A program made the translations under genes and the position numbers. Positions 31,333-40,255 of a DNA stretch of 43,652 nucleotides are shown in pieces. The DNA lies in contig JALOPS010000015.1 of assembly GCA_025453745.1 (NCBI GenBank), forward strand, positions 1-43,652, read 5' to 3'. Source of the stretch: Gemmatimonadaceae bacterium. Lineage in GTDB: Bacteria > Gemmatimonadota > Gemmatimonadetes > Gemmatimonadales > Gemmatimonadaceae. The notes beneath the pieces were generated by a model that worked only from the letters and a program-made list of their open reading frames with translations, was not told the origin of the DNA and searched no databases. How positions within the stretch are numbered: position 1 is the stretch's first letter; the number at the start of each line of letters is the position of its first letter.

Positions 31333-34128
31333 TCACCGCGCGGCGTGCGCCGACACGCCGCCGGCTGGGGTGAGCGCGTCGTCGTCGGAGACATCGAGTG
31401 CATCGCGCACGATCCGCTCCTGCTCGTGCTTGTGCGCATCGAGATGCCCTTCGGCCGGACTCGCGCGCTCGCCGCGCCCGACGTAGCGCACCCCGACGGC
31501 CGCGCCGGCCGACGCGCGCAGGCGCGGCTGCACGAACGTCCACGCCCCCATGTTCCGCGGCTCCTCCTGGCACCAGACGACCTGCTCGATCGCCGGATAG
31601 CGGTCCATGGCGCGCTGGATCGCCTCGTGCGGCCACGGATAGAGCTGCTCGATGCGCACGAGCGCCACCGACGACGGTCGCGGTGCCGCCGCGAGATCGT
31701 AGTACACCTTGCCCGTGCAGAAGACGACGCGGCGCACCTCGTCGCGGCGACCGTCCGCTGTGGGATCGTCCACGACCGCCTGGAACGTGCCCTGCGCGAG
31801 CTCGGCGAGCGTGCTCGCCGCCTGTGGCAGGCGCAGCAGCGACTTGGGCTGCATGAGCACCAGCGGTCGCCGCGGCAGGCGCACCGCGTGCCGCCGGAGC
31901 ACATGGAAGTACTGAGCGGGCGTGCTCGGATACGCAACGACCATGTTGTGCTCCGCACACAACTGGAGGAAGCGCTCGAGGCGCGCACTCGAATGCTCCG
32001 GCCCCTGCCCTTCGTAGCCGTGCGGCAGCAGCAGCACGAGTCCGGTGTCCTGTCCCCACTTGGCGCGATCGGCGACGAGGAACTGATCGATGATCGGCTG
32101 CGCGACATTGGCGAAGTCGCCGAACTGCGCTTCCCACATCACCATCGTGTCGGTGGCCGCCACCGAGTAGCCGTACTCGAAGCCCAGCACCGCCGTTTCG
32201 GAGAGCGGACTGTTGAACACATCGAAGGTCGCCCTCACACCGGGCAGTTGCGCGAGCGGCACGCAGGTCGCGCCGCTCTCGACGTCGTGCAACACCGCAT
32301 GACGATGCGAGAAGGTACCGCGCTCCGCGTCCTGCCCCGTCAGCCGGATCGACGTCCCGTCGGCGAGCAGCGTCGCGAACGCGAGCGCTTCCGCATGTCC
32401 CCAATCGATGCCGCCGCCCGGCCCGATCGCTTCGCGCCGGCGCTCGAGCTGCTTGGCGAGGCGCGGATGTGGTTGGAAGCCGCTCGGCCAGTGGAGCAGC
32501 GCTTCATTGAGCGTGACCAATCGCTCGGCGCCCACGGGCACGACATCCGCCGTGAAGGTGGGCTCGGCGATGTCGTCGTGCGCGTGGGCATCGTGTGCGG
32601 CACCAGCGGCCGCCGCCTTCATCGCGGCGTGACGCGCGGCGAGTCCCTCGGTGACTTCGCGCTCGATGAGCGCAACCTCTTCGGGCAAGAGCAGCCCATC
32701 GGCCACCAGCCGCGCGCCCCACACTTCGCGGGGCGTCGGATGCGCCTTGATGCGCGCATAGCGCGACGGCTGCGTGAAGGTGGGCTCGTCACCCTCGTTG
32801 TGTCCGTGCCGGCGATAGCCGACGAGGTCGATGAGCACATCCTTGCCGAACTTCGCGCGATACGCACACGCCACGCGCACCGCCTGGATGCACGCGTCGG
32901 CGTTGTCGGCGTTGACGTGGAAGATCGGCACCTCGAAGCCCTTCGCGAGGTCGCTCGCGTAGTGCGTCGAGCGCGAGTCGATCGGATCGGTCGTGAAGCC
33001 GATCTGGTTGTTGACAATGAGATGGATCGTGCCGCCCGCGCGATAGCCGGCGAGCGCAGACAGATTGAACGTCTCGGCGACGATCCCTTCGCCGGGAAAC
33101 GCCGCGTCGCCATGGATGACGATGGGCACCACGGCGAGTTCGGCACTCACGCCGCCGCCGCCGCCGAGCGCACGCTGCTTGGCACGCGCGAGTCCCTGCA
33201 ACACCGGATTGACGACTTCGAGGTGGCTCGGATTGGGCACGAGGTGGAGCACGACGGTGCGCCCATCGGCGAGGGTACGCGTTCCCTCGAAGCCCAGGTG
33301 GTACTTCACGTCGCCGGTGGAGACCTCGTCGCTCTCGAGCTCGAAGCGCCCTTCGAACTCCGCGAAGAGTGCCTCGTACGGCTTGCCCATCACGTTGGTG
33401 AGCACATTGAGCCGTCCGCGATGCGCCATCGCGATGACGATCTCACGCGCGCCCGCGGCGCCGCTCTGCGCAATGCACTCGTCGAGCATCGGCACGAGCG
33501 CGTCGGTACCCTCAACGGAGAAGCGCTTCGCGCCGACGTACTGCTTGCCGAGAAAGCGCTCGAGCCCGTCGACTTCGGTGAGGCGGCGCAGCATCGCGCG
33601 CTTCTCGTCGGCGGAGAGGGGGCGGAGCAGCGCGCCGTCGCGAAACGTGGTGCGGAACCACTCACGCTCGTCTTCCTCGCCGATGTGCCAGACTTCGAAA
33701 CCGATGGTGCTCGAGTAGACCTCGCGCTTGCGCGCCACGATGCCGGCGGCCGTCGGCCAGCGCGTGTCGCCGAACGCGGAAGCGGGGATCGTATCGAGGT
33801 CGGCCTCGGTGATGCCGTGGAACTCGGGGGTCAGTTCGGCGGCGCCAATAGGCGGGGTGCCGAGCGGATCGAGCGGTACGGCGAGGTGCCCGTAGTCGCG
33901 AATGGCCTGAATGAGGTTGGCGGCGGCGGCCACCTTCTGGAGCAGCGCCGCGTCGGGGGCGCCTGCGGGAGTCGCGGCGGTCGGCGTCCCCCCGCCCAGC
34001 AACGTGCGGGCGATGCCGAAGTACTGTTGCCAGCTCGCGTCCACACTGGCCGGATCCGCGGTCCATCGCTCGAACTGTTCGGCGATGAAGCCATCATTGA
34101 ACACGCTGGTATGCGCAATGGAGTTCAT
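31333..34128 (-). CDS. sucA: 2-oxoglutarate dehydrogenase E1 component
   Basis: Thiamine-diphosphate enzyme of the TCA cycle that decarboxylates 2-oxoglutarate and passes the succinyl group to E2 (EC 1.2.4.2). 931 residues, the normal length. It has the N-terminal FNDGFIAEQFERWTADPASVD peptide that binds the core. Also visible are MAHRGRLNVLTNVMGKP, the thiamine-diphosphate motif running from GDAAFPGEG to VNNQIGFTT, YRRHGHNEGDEP, EYGYSVA, and LLLPHGYEGQGPEHSSARLERFL. sucB and lpd are not adjacent in this window. The ATG is preceded by TAGATT and 9 nt, with no Shine-Dalgarno. PIG-L starts 35 bp downstream of its stop and may share the transcript. Confidence 0.96.
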   Translation of the reverse strand: MNSIAHTSVFNDGFIAEQFERWTADPASVDASWQQYFGIARTLLGGGTPTAATPAGAPDAALLQKVAAAANLIQAIRDYGHLAVPLDPLGTPPIGAAELTPEFHGITEADLDTIPASAFGDTRWPTAAGIVARKREVYSSTIGFEVWHIGEEDEREWFRTTFRDGALLRPLSADEKRAMLRRLTEVDGLERFLGKQYVGAKRFSVEGTDALVPMLDECIAQSGAAGAREIVIAMAHRGRLNVLTNVMGKPYEALFAEFEGRFELESDEVSTGDVKYHLGFEGTRTLADGRTVVLHLVPNPSHLEVVNPVLQGLARAKQRALGGGGGVSAELAVVPIVIHGDAAFPGEGIVAETFNLSALAGYRAGGTIHLIVNNQIGFTTDPIDSRSTHYASDLAKGFEVPIFHVNADNADACIQAVRVACAYRAKFGKDVLIDLVGYRRHGHNEGDEPTFTQPSRYARIKAHPTPREVWGARLVADGLLLPEEVALIEREVTEGLAARHAAMKAAAAGAAHDAHAHDDIAEPTFTADVVPVGAERLVTLNEALLHWPSGFQPHPRLAKQLERRREAIGPGGGIDWGHAEALAFATLLADGTSIRLTGQDAERGTFSHRHAVLHDVESGATCVPLAQLPGVRATFDVFNSPLSETAVLGFEYGYSVAATDTMVMWEAQFGDFANVAQPIIDQFLVADRAKWGQDTGLVLLLPHGYEGQGPEHSSARLERFLQLCAEHNMVVAYPSTPAQYFHVLRRHAVRLPRRPLVLMQPKSLLRLPQAASTLAELAQGTFQAVVDDPTADGRRDEVRRVVFCTGKVYYDLAAAPRPSSVALVRIEQLYPWPHEAIQRAMDRYPAIEQVVWCQEEPRNMGAWTFVQPRLRASAGAAVGVRYVGRGERASPAEGHLDAHKHEQERIVRDALDVSDDDALTPAGGVSAHAAR

Positions 34129-34137
34129 AGCGAAACG

Positions 34138-34143
34138 AATCTA
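34138..34143 (-). promoter_or_regulatory. -10-like TAGATT 9 nt before sucA
   Basis: TANNNT hexamer close to the start codon, in an A/T-richer patch. No -35 at standard spacing. Confidence 0.35.
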
Positions 34144-34180
34144 GGGCACGGTGGGACAAATGGCGGTGGGGCGCGCCGGC

Positions 34181-34201
34181 GGCCGGACGGATCACCCGGC
34201 C
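34181..34201 (-). terminator. Hairpin just past the PAS histidine kinase stop
   Basis: GGCCGG (34181-34186) and CCGGCC (34196-34201) around a 9-nt loop, 3 nt beyond the kinase stop codon. No T tract. Confidence 0.3.
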
Positions 34202-34204
34202 GGA

Positions 34205-35689
34205 TCACCCCGCCAGAGGCGGCTCCGCGGGGAGTGTGATCCAGAACGTCGTCCCCATCCCCGGCGTCGAGTCGAAGGCGATCTCGCCGCCGAGGGCGTC
34301 GACCAGCCGGCGGGAGATGTAGAGGCCGAGCCCGGCCCCGCCCTGGCTGCGGCGCATGGGTTCGTGCAGTTGCCCGAAGGGGCGGAAGAGCCGGGTCCGA
34401 TCTGCTTCGGCGATACCCACGCCGGTGTCCATGATCGCCACCCGCAGCCCGCCGCCGGGCGCCGGCGCCGCGGAAACACGCACCTCCCCGGCCTCGGTGT
34501 ACTTGATCGCATTGCTCGCGAGGTTGAGCAGCACCTGCTGCACCTTCCCCGCGTCGCTGCGAATCGAGGGGGTGCCGTCCTCGAGTGCCACGCCAAAGGC
34601 CAGCCCCTTCCCGCGGGCGAGTGGTTCGACGAGCGCGGCGAGCTGCTCGAGGATCTCACCCATCTCGAGCGGTTCGACGTGAAGGGCAATGCGGGCGCCG
34701 GGGGTGCGGGCTTCGATCGCGGCAAAGGCCAGCAGCTCTTCGATCATCACGGTCAGATGCTGCGTGACCGTGCGGAGGCGGGCGACGGTGTCGCGCTGGG
34801 TGGGGAGGAGGGGGCCGTCCACTTCGTCTTCAAGCAGTTCGCCGTATCCCGCGATGGCGGCGAGCGGTGTGCGCAGCTCGTGCGAGAGGGTCGCGAGGAT
34901 CGCGGTCTTGGCCTCATTGGCCGCACGCGCCTCTTCGAAGAGCGAGCGCAGGAGCTGCGACTGCCGTTCGCGGTCGCCGACATCGGCGAAGATGACGAGA
35001 ATGCCGCCCCCTTCAACGGGGTAGCTGCGTGCGTCGTACACGCCTTCGGGAGCATGGCGCCCCGGGGTGCGCGAGAGCGCCGGGCGATACTCGATCGCGT
35101 GGGCGGTACCGGCGACGCGTTCGTGCATCGTCTGGCGGTAGAGCCGTTCGAAGGAGGTGCCGACCAGGCCGGGGAAGGCGGCCCACAGGTTGTGCCCCAC
35201 GACCGACGCGCGCCGCCGACGCGTGATCCGCTCGGCGGCCGCATTCCAGTACTCGATGCGCCAATCGGTGTTGCAGACGAACAGCCCTTCGCCGATCGAG
35301 TCGAGCAGTCGATCGTGCACATGCTCGAGTCGCGCCTGCTGCGTCACGTTGCGCGAGGTGATCACCAGTTGACCGCCGGGCTCGCGTGTGCAGATGACGT
35401 CCCAGATTCCGTCGACCGTCTGATCGGCGAAGTGCACGCGATAGTCGCGCGTCTGCCCATCGACCATGGTGGCGTGGAGTACCGCGACCTCGGGCGCGCC
35501 TTGCAGCCGCGGGAAGGCATCCCAGAGCGTGCGGCCGATCAGCGAGTCGAGCGGACGCCCGCGCTGCCGCGCCCAGGTGTCGTTCGCGTAGGTGATCACC
35601 CAGTCGGGGGCGACCGCGAGGACAGCCAGGTCGAGCGTGTCGAGAATGGCCGCCGGGGGCGGGGCGGTCGGAGCGATCGGCGCGGTCAC
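34205..35689 (-). CDS. Soluble PAS histidine kinase
   Basis: 494 residues, no membrane helix and no receiver domain. Two PAS-type domains: about 12-115 (LAVLAVAPDWVITYANDTWARQ, ending TSRNVTQQ) and about 122-245 (LLDSIGEGLFVCNTDWRIEYWN). The dimerisation/acceptor helix has the canonical His in LATLSHELRTPLAAIAGYG (about 270-288). The ATPase domain follows with NLASNAIKYTEAG, VAIMDTGVGIAEAD, FRPFGQLHEP and GGAGLGLYISRRLVDALGG. The start is a GTG at 35689. No response regulator gene is adjacent; the nearest receivers are in the hybrid kinases, so the partner is unknown. The N-terminal PAS lacks obvious haem or flavin residues. Confidence 0.9.
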   Translation of the reverse strand: MTAPIAPTAPPPAAILDTLDLAVLAVAPDWVITYANDTWARQRGRPLDSLIGRTLWDAFPRLQGAPEVAVLHATMVDGQTRDYRVHFADQTVDGIWDVICTREPGGQLVITSRNVTQQARLEHVHDRLLDSIGEGLFVCNTDWRIEYWNAAAERITRRRRASVVGHNLWAAFPGLVGTSFERLYRQTMHERVAGTAHAIEYRPALSRTPGRHAPEGVYDARSYPVEGGGILVIFADVGDRERQSQLLRSLFEEARAANEAKTAILATLSHELRTPLAAIAGYGELLEDEVDGPLLPTQRDTVARLRTVTQHLTVMIEELLAFAAIEARTPGARIALHVEPLEMGEILEQLAALVEPLARGKGLAFGVALEDGTPSIRSDAGKVQQVLLNLASNAIKYTEAGEVRVSAAPAPGGGLRVAIMDTGVGIAEADRTRLFRPFGQLHEPMRRSQGGAGLGLYISRRLVDALGGEIAFDSTPGMGTTFWITLPAEPPLAG

Positions 35690-35746
35690 TCGCGGATGGT
35701 GGTGGGGCGCCGGGCGGGAAGCAACCGGCGCCAGCCATCACCTACC

Positions 35747-35797
35747 GCACTCGCCGATGCCCCAGCGGCGAGTGAGGCGCACGGTGCACCGGCGCCT
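35747..35797 (-). terminator. Tandem hairpins after the SDR gene
   Basis: First CACTCGCCG/CGGCGAGTG (9 bp, 9-nt loop; 35747-35773), then GAGGCGC/GCGCCTC (35773-35797) with an inner CGGT/ACCG stem. The second touches the SDR stop codon. No T tract. Confidence 0.5.
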
Positions 35798-36546
35798 CAG
35801 AGCTTCGTGCCGCCGCTGACGTCGAGGATCGCGCCCGTCGTCCAGGTGGCATCCGGCCCCGCGAGATACGCCACGGTCGCCGCGACCTGCGCCGGCTGGC
35901 CGATGCCCGGAAGCGCCTGCATCTGCGCGAGCGTGTCCGCGCCACCGGGGCCGTGAATCCAGGCACTCATGCGCGTGTCGATGGCGCCGGGGTGCACCGC
36001 ATTGACGGTGATGCGCCGGGGCCCCAGCTCGGCGGCCAGTTGCAGCGTGAGCGTGTCGACGAAGCCCTTGGTCGCGGCGTACGCGGCGATCCCCACGAAC
36101 GCGGTCTGCGTGACGCGTGTGGAGATGTTGATGATGCGCCCGCCGTCAGGCATGCGGGGGAGAATGCGCTGCGTGATGAAGAAGAGGCTGCGCATGTTGA
36201 TCGCCGCGAGGCGATCGAAGGTCGCCGTGTCGGTGTCGGCGAACGCCGCGAACGGCGCCACGCCGGCGTTGTTCACCAGGATGTCGATGCGCGGCGCGGC
36301 AAGCTGCGCGAGCAGGCGATCAGCGGCATCCGGCTGCGCAAGGTCGGCCTGCACGAGGTCCGCGGTGCCGCCGGCCGCGCGGATCTCTTCGGCGACGGCA
36401 TGCGCCTCGGCGCGCCCTTCTCCGTAGTGCAGAACGACGTGGGCACCGTCGGCCGCGAGGCGACGCGCCGTCGCGGCACCAATGCCGCGCGATGCGCCGG
36501 TGACGAGGGCCGTGGTGCCGGCGAGCGGAGCAGAGCGGGTGGTCAT
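35797..36546 (-). CDS. Short-chain dehydrogenase/reductase
   Basis: 249 residues, classical SDR fold. NAD(P)-binding TGASRGIG lies at about 17-24, NNAG at about 91-94, Ser in INISTRV, and the catalytic Tyr-Lys in AYAATKG at about 155-161. PGAIDTR follows at about 185-191, and the C-terminal DVSGGTKL is typical of 3-oxoacyl-ACP-reductase-like members. Substrate unknown. It lies 85 bp downstream of a TetR gene on the same strand, a frequent pairing in which the regulator controls the oxidoreductase. A perfect palindrome overlaps its start codon. No Shine-Dalgarno is seen; a -10-like GATATT stands 7 nt before the ATG. Confidence 0.92.
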   Translation of the reverse strand: MTTRSAPLAGTTALVTGASRGIGAATARRLAADGAHVVLHYGEGRAEAHAVAEEIRAAGGTADLVQADLAQPDAADRLLAQLAAPRIDILVNNAGVAPFAAFADTDTATFDRLAAINMRSLFFITQRILPRMPDGGRIINISTRVTQTAFVGIAAYAATKGFVDTLTLQLAAELGPRRITVNAVHPGAIDTRMSAWIHGPGGADTLAQMQALPGIGQPAQVAATVAYLAGPDATWTTGAILDVSGGTKL

Positions 36547-36558
36547 ATTCTGGAATAT
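36545..36558. promoter_or_regulatory. Palindromic operator ATATTC-TG-GAATAT at the SDR start
   Basis: Perfect 6-bp arms around a 2-bp centre, overlapping both the SDR start codon and a -10-like GATATT (36559-36554). A direct repeat GGTCA flanks it (36541-36545 and 36561-36565). It is one of the few A/T-rich spots in the window. It is a likely repressor site; the adjacent TetR protein is the first candidate. Confidence 0.55.
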
Positions 36559-36631
36559 CTGGTCAAAAATGAGGACTGCGTCAGCCGGCGCGCCGGATGG
36601 CGCGCCGCGTTCGTGCGTGTGCGATGCGAGG

Positions 36632-37231
36632 CTACCCGCCTGGTGCGCCGGGCGGATCGAGCAGGTGGAGCGCCAACGCGGCGCTGGCGCGCAACCGTTC
36701 GACGCCCACGCGCGCCCGAGCCGCCACGCGCAAGCCGCTCATGCTGGTCATCAGATGATCGGCCAGCACGTCGGCCGGAACCGCGCGCGTCACCGACCCG
36801 TCGTGCTGCCCGCGCAGCAGCGTGGTGCGCAACAGGTCGCGCGTCTCCACCCACGCCCGCCGGAGCGCATGCTGCACATCGGTGTCATCGATCCCCTCGA
36901 GCAGCCCGGCGCTGACCATGCAGTGGCGGCGCACCGGGTCGGCACTCGCACAGTCGGTGACGACCTGATCGAAGAACGCATGCAGCGCCGCACGCCCCGT
37001 GGGCGCGGAGGCCATGCTGGCGACCGTTGCGCCCACACGCCCCGCCGCGCAGCCCAGCGCCTGCTGGAAGAGTGCCGGCTTGTCGCCGAAGGTGTTGTAG
37101 AGGCTCTGCTTGCCGACACCCGCCGCCTCGGCCACCATCGCCACCGACGTCCCCGCATAGCCATGCGTGAGAAACGCATCCGCGGCCACGGCAAGCACCT
37201 GCTCGGGATCGAACTCCAAAGGACGGGGCAC
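36632..37231 (-). CDS. TetR-family transcriptional regulator
   Basis: 199 residues. N-terminal helix-turn-helix: VLAVAADAFLTHGYAGTSVAMVAEAAGVGKQSLYNTFGDKPAL, split over residues about 12-54, with the typical turn at GVGKQSLYNTF. The C-terminal helical half would bind a ligand and form the dimer; it contains RRHCMVSAGLLEG, the type of sequence seen in TetR proteins next to oxidoreductases. The start is a GTG at 37231, 6 nt after a -10-like TAGCGT with TTGACG 17 bp further up. This promoter is covered by direct and inverted repeats, which suggests autoregulation. The SDR gene follows on the same strand. Confidence 0.9.
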   Translation of the reverse strand: MPRPLEFDPEQVLAVAADAFLTHGYAGTSVAMVAEAAGVGKQSLYNTFGDKPALFQQALGCAAGRVGATVASMASAPTGRAALHAFFDQVVTDCASADPVRRHCMVSAGLLEGIDDTDVQHALRRAWVETRDLLRTTLLRGQHDGSVTRAVPADVLADHLMTSMSGLRVAARARVGVERLRASAALALHLLDPPGAPGG

Positions 37232-37237
37232 ACGACA

Positions 37238-37266
37238 ACGCTAGCGATTATTGACCGCTACGTCAA
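37238..37266 (-). promoter_or_regulatory. tetR promoter (TTGACG-17-TAGCGT), leaderless type
   Basis: On the minus strand TTGACG (37266-37261), a 17-bp spacer, and TAGCGT (37243-37238), followed by 6 nt and the GTG start. It has the same geometry as the vapB promoter. Confidence 0.6.
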
Positions 37267-37277
37267 GAATAGCGATT
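37242..37277. promoter_or_regulatory. Operator-like repeats over the tetR promoter
   Basis: Direct repeat TAGCGATT at 37242-37249 and 37270-37277 (28 bp apart), enclosing an inverted repeat TTGAC-6-GTCAA (37251-37266). Together they cover the -35 and touch the -10. Confidence 0.5.
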
Positions 37278-37298
37278 CCCCGCGCCAACCGGTCGACG

Positions 37299-40022
37299 TC
37301 AGCCGACGATCGCCGAGACCAGGCGTTCGCTGTCGACGGGCTTCTCGAGCACCACCGCCACGCCGAGCTCTTCGAGCCGGGCCGCGGGCAGGTCTCGACT
37401 GAAGCCGGTCATCAGCACAATGCGCAACGCCGGACGCAGCGACCGCGCCAGAGCGGCGAGTTCATCACCCGTCTGTCCCGGCATCGTCTGGTCGGTGAGC
37501 AGCACGTCGATGGCCACCGTCGCGTCGGCAAGCAACGCGCCCGCCTGCTCCGCCGACGCGGCGACGATCGGCAGATGCCCCGCGCGCTCGAGCAAGCGGG
37601 AGAGCACCTTCCGGATGCTCGGCTCATCGTCGACCACGAGGACCCGTCGCGCCGGCACCGACGGAACGTGCGTCACGTCGCGCGTGGTCGCGCGGGCACC
37701 GGGCGCGAGCGGCAGGAGCATCGTCACCGCTGTTCCCACTCCCGGGGTCGAGTCGATCTCGATCGTGCCTCCGGCAGCCGTCACCGTGCCGTGCACCATG
37801 GCCAGCCCCAGCCCGGTGCCTTCGCCTACCGGCTTTGTCGTGAAGAACGGCTCGAGCACGCGCTCGGCAACATCGGGCGTCATGCCATGTCCCGTGTCGC
37901 GTACCGAGACCCGCGCGTACGTCCCTGGCGCGACCCCGCGCTGCGCGGCATGCGTGGCATCGATGCGCTCGCGGCGGAGCGCGATCGTCAGCACGCGCTC
38001 GGCGCTCGAACGCATCGCGTGTTCGGCGTTCACGCAGAGGTTGAGCAGCGACTGCTGCAACAGCGACGCATCCGCGACGACCACGAGGTCGGGCGCCGGA
38101 TCGACCTGTGCGTCGATGCGGACCGTCGACGGGAAGGTTGCCCGCAGGAGGCGATGCGTCTCGTCGATGAGCGGGGCGACCGCGACGGGGACCCGGCGTG
38201 CGTCGTCGGTGCGGCTGAAGGCGAGGATCTGCCGCACGAGATCGCGCGCGCGTTGCGTCGCGTTGGTGATCTCCGCGATCGAGTCCGCCGCATCGCTGCC
38301 GGGTGCGACGTCACCGGCGGCGAGTTCGGTGAAGCCGACGATACCGGTGAGGATGTTGTTGAAATCGTGCGCGATGCCGCCGGCGAGCGTGCCAAGGGCG
38401 TCGAGCTTGGCGCTCTGGCGCAAGCGCGCCTCGAGCGCCCGACGCGCCGTCTCGTCGGTGAGCGAGCCAATGACGCGAACGGCCGTGCCACTCGCATCGC
38501 GAATGATGCGGGCACGATCGACGACGACGGCGTACTGACCGTCCGCCTTGCGGAAGCGGTATTCCATGCGCCAGGCGTCGGCGTCGCCGGCCAGCGCCGC
38601 TGAGACGATCTCATCGGTACGGGCGATGTCCTCGGGATGGAGCCGCGCGTTGAACCAGTCCCACGGCGAGATCCCATCCGGCCCCACGTCGTGTCCGAAG
38701 ACGGTACGCATCGCTTCGTTCCAGACCATGCGCGGTGCGCCGACGAGTTCGGCATCGTAGACGGCATCGTTGGTGATCGCGAGCGCCTGCCGGTAACGGG
38801 CTTCCGAGTCGCGCGCGGCCTCGAGCGCCATGCGCAGCTCCGTGACGTCCTGCGATGTGCCCGTCACCTTGGTGGCGCGACCGTTCGCGTCCCGACGGAT
38901 CGACCCGCGGCACTGGATGCGCGGCTCACCGCCGTCGGGGCGCAGCACCCGGTGATCGAGGCGGAAGGTGTCGGCGGTGCCGGTGATCGCCGCCGTCAGC
39001 GTGGTGACCATCTCACTGCGATCAGGCTCCGGAATCGTCTCCAGGAACTGGTGATAGTCGGGTGTGGGTTCGCTCGGGTCACGCCCCCAGATGCGCGACA
39101 TCGCTTCGGACCAGGTGAGCGCGCCGGTCGCGGGATCCCATTCCCAGCTTCCCATGCGTCCGATCTGCTGTGCCTCACGCAGGCGACGCGCGGAGTCCTG
39201 CAGCGCCGCGAAGGCCGCATGCCGCTCGCTCACATCGGTCGCGACGGTCAGCATGGTGCGCGGTCGCCCGTCGGCGTGTCGTGCGAAGACGATGCTGCGC
39301 GTGTGCGCCCACACCCACCCGCGCGTCGCGTGGCGCGCGCGAAACTCGGACTCGACGATTTCGCCGTCGTGTGCGGCGAAGAGTGCGCCAAAGCGCGTCG
39401 CGACGAAGGGCTGATCCTCCGGATGCACCAGCGACGGGACGAGCGTCCCTCCCATGGCCAGCAGCGCGTCGACGTCGTACCCGAGCAGCTTGCCGTACTC
39501 GGCGTTGGCAAACTCCGCGGCCATGGTGTCGAGATCGAGCACCAGCACCGGCTGCGGCAGCTCATCGATGATGCGGCGTACCCGTTGTTCGCTGGCGGCG
39601 AGCGCCGCCTCGGTGTCGCGGCGGCGCGTGACGTCGCGGGCATGCGCAAGCGCCCAGGTGGCCACGCCGGTCTCGTCAAGAACGGGGAGCATGCGCACGC
39701 GCCAGAGTCTCCCTTCGTACGGCACCTCCTGCACCGACTCCTGGCCGGCCAACGCCGCGCGCAACTGCGGCTCCAGTACCGCCACCGTCTCCGGCGGCCA
39801 GACATCGCCGATGTGCTGCCCTACCATGCGCGCCGGATCGATGCCGGCCTGTCGCAGCGCGCGCCCATCGACGACCACGAATCGATGCGACGGATCGCAC
39901 AGGAACACGATGCCCGCGGGGTAGCTCCGCAGGATCGCCTGATACATCGCGAGCGTCGGCGCGGAGGCGTCGGCGCGTGATGCCGGCGTCGGCGTCGGCA
40001 GGGTGGACGGTGCAGCGGACAT
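37299..40022 (-). CDS. Multi-PAS hybrid histidine kinase with C-terminal receiver
   Basis: 907 residues, soluble. At least four PAS domains in series: about 25-135 (ILRSYPAGIVFLCDPSHRFVVVD, ending HARDVTRRR), about 145-265 (ELPQPVLVLDLDTMAAEFANAEY), about 275-395 (MGSWEWDPATGALTWSE, ending TSQDVTELR), and about 405-520 (AITNDAVYDAELVG, ending SLTDETARR). The acceptor His is in LGTLAGGIAHDFNNILTGI (about 537-555). The ATPase domain follows with NLCVNAEHAM, VRDTGHGMTPDV, LEPFFTTKPVGEGTGLGL. The receiver carries VLVVDDEPSIRKVL, the phospho-acceptor Asp in LLTDQTMPG, and Lys in VLEKPVDS. No partner regulator is adjacent. The PAS repeats of the W-D-P type suggest a redox or aromatic ligand, but none is determinable here. 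Confidence 0.92.
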   Translation of the reverse strand: MSAAPSTLPTPTPASRADASAPTLAMYQAILRSYPAGIVFLCDPSHRFVVVDGRALRQAGIDPARMVGQHIGDVWPPETVAVLEPQLRAALAGQESVQEVPYEGRLWRVRMLPVLDETGVATWALAHARDVTRRRDTEAALAASEQRVRRIIDELPQPVLVLDLDTMAAEFANAEYGKLLGYDVDALLAMGGTLVPSLVHPEDQPFVATRFGALFAAHDGEIVESEFRARHATRGWVWAHTRSIVFARHADGRPRTMLTVATDVSERHAAFAALQDSARRLREAQQIGRMGSWEWDPATGALTWSEAMSRIWGRDPSEPTPDYHQFLETIPEPDRSEMVTTLTAAITGTADTFRLDHRVLRPDGGEPRIQCRGSIRRDANGRATKVTGTSQDVTELRMALEAARDSEARYRQALAITNDAVYDAELVGAPRMVWNEAMRTVFGHDVGPDGISPWDWFNARLHPEDIARTDEIVSAALAGDADAWRMEYRFRKADGQYAVVVDRARIIRDASGTAVRVIGSLTDETARRALEARLRQSAKLDALGTLAGGIAHDFNNILTGIVGFTELAAGDVAPGSDAADSIAEITNATQRARDLVRQILAFSRTDDARRVPVAVAPLIDETHRLLRATFPSTVRIDAQVDPAPDLVVVADASLLQQSLLNLCVNAEHAMRSSAERVLTIALRRERIDATHAAQRGVAPGTYARVSVRDTGHGMTPDVAERVLEPFFTTKPVGEGTGLGLAMVHGTVTAAGGTIEIDSTPGVGTAVTMLLPLAPGARATTRDVTHVPSVPARRVLVVDDEPSIRKVLSRLLERAGHLPIVAASAEQAGALLADATVAIDVLLTDQTMPGQTGDELAALARSLRPALRIVLMTGFSRDLPAARLEELGVAVVLEKPVDSERLVSAIVG

Positions 40023-40255
40023 CGGCGGGGGGAGGCCGCGGGCCGCTTGCGGCGCGAATGCGCGCGAGCATGGTCCCGGCGGAGCAGCGGAGGGCGCGAC
40101 GAACCAGCAGCGGCTCGCAGCGGTCGTACAGTGAGACGACGACCTTGCTCAACGAGTATCGACATCAACGTGTTGGAGCATGACCGCCGGCCGCTCGGAC
40201 CATGAGACTTAGGGGAAAGCCGGACCTTTCGGGTGGGGATGCGGGTTGGACAGGT
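40023..40255. other. Divergent intergenic region
   Basis: 233 bp between the PAS hybrid kinase (minus) and the DUF5519-like gene (plus). It contains TTGAGC-N18-TACGAC on the minus strand as a weak promoter candidate for the kinase. There is no clear palindrome and no small gene with a recognisable start. Confidence 0.4.

Noticed and set aside
31298-32404. Upstream in-frame extension of the PIG-L gene (would give 1267 residues)
   Set aside because: It overlaps sucA in another frame and would bury the signal peptide; the ATG at 31297 directly precedes that signal.
34169-34210. Direct repeat GGATCACCC near the kinase stop as an insertion footprint
   Set aside because: It is only two short copies in a GC-rich hairpin region; there is no transposase or longer duplication.
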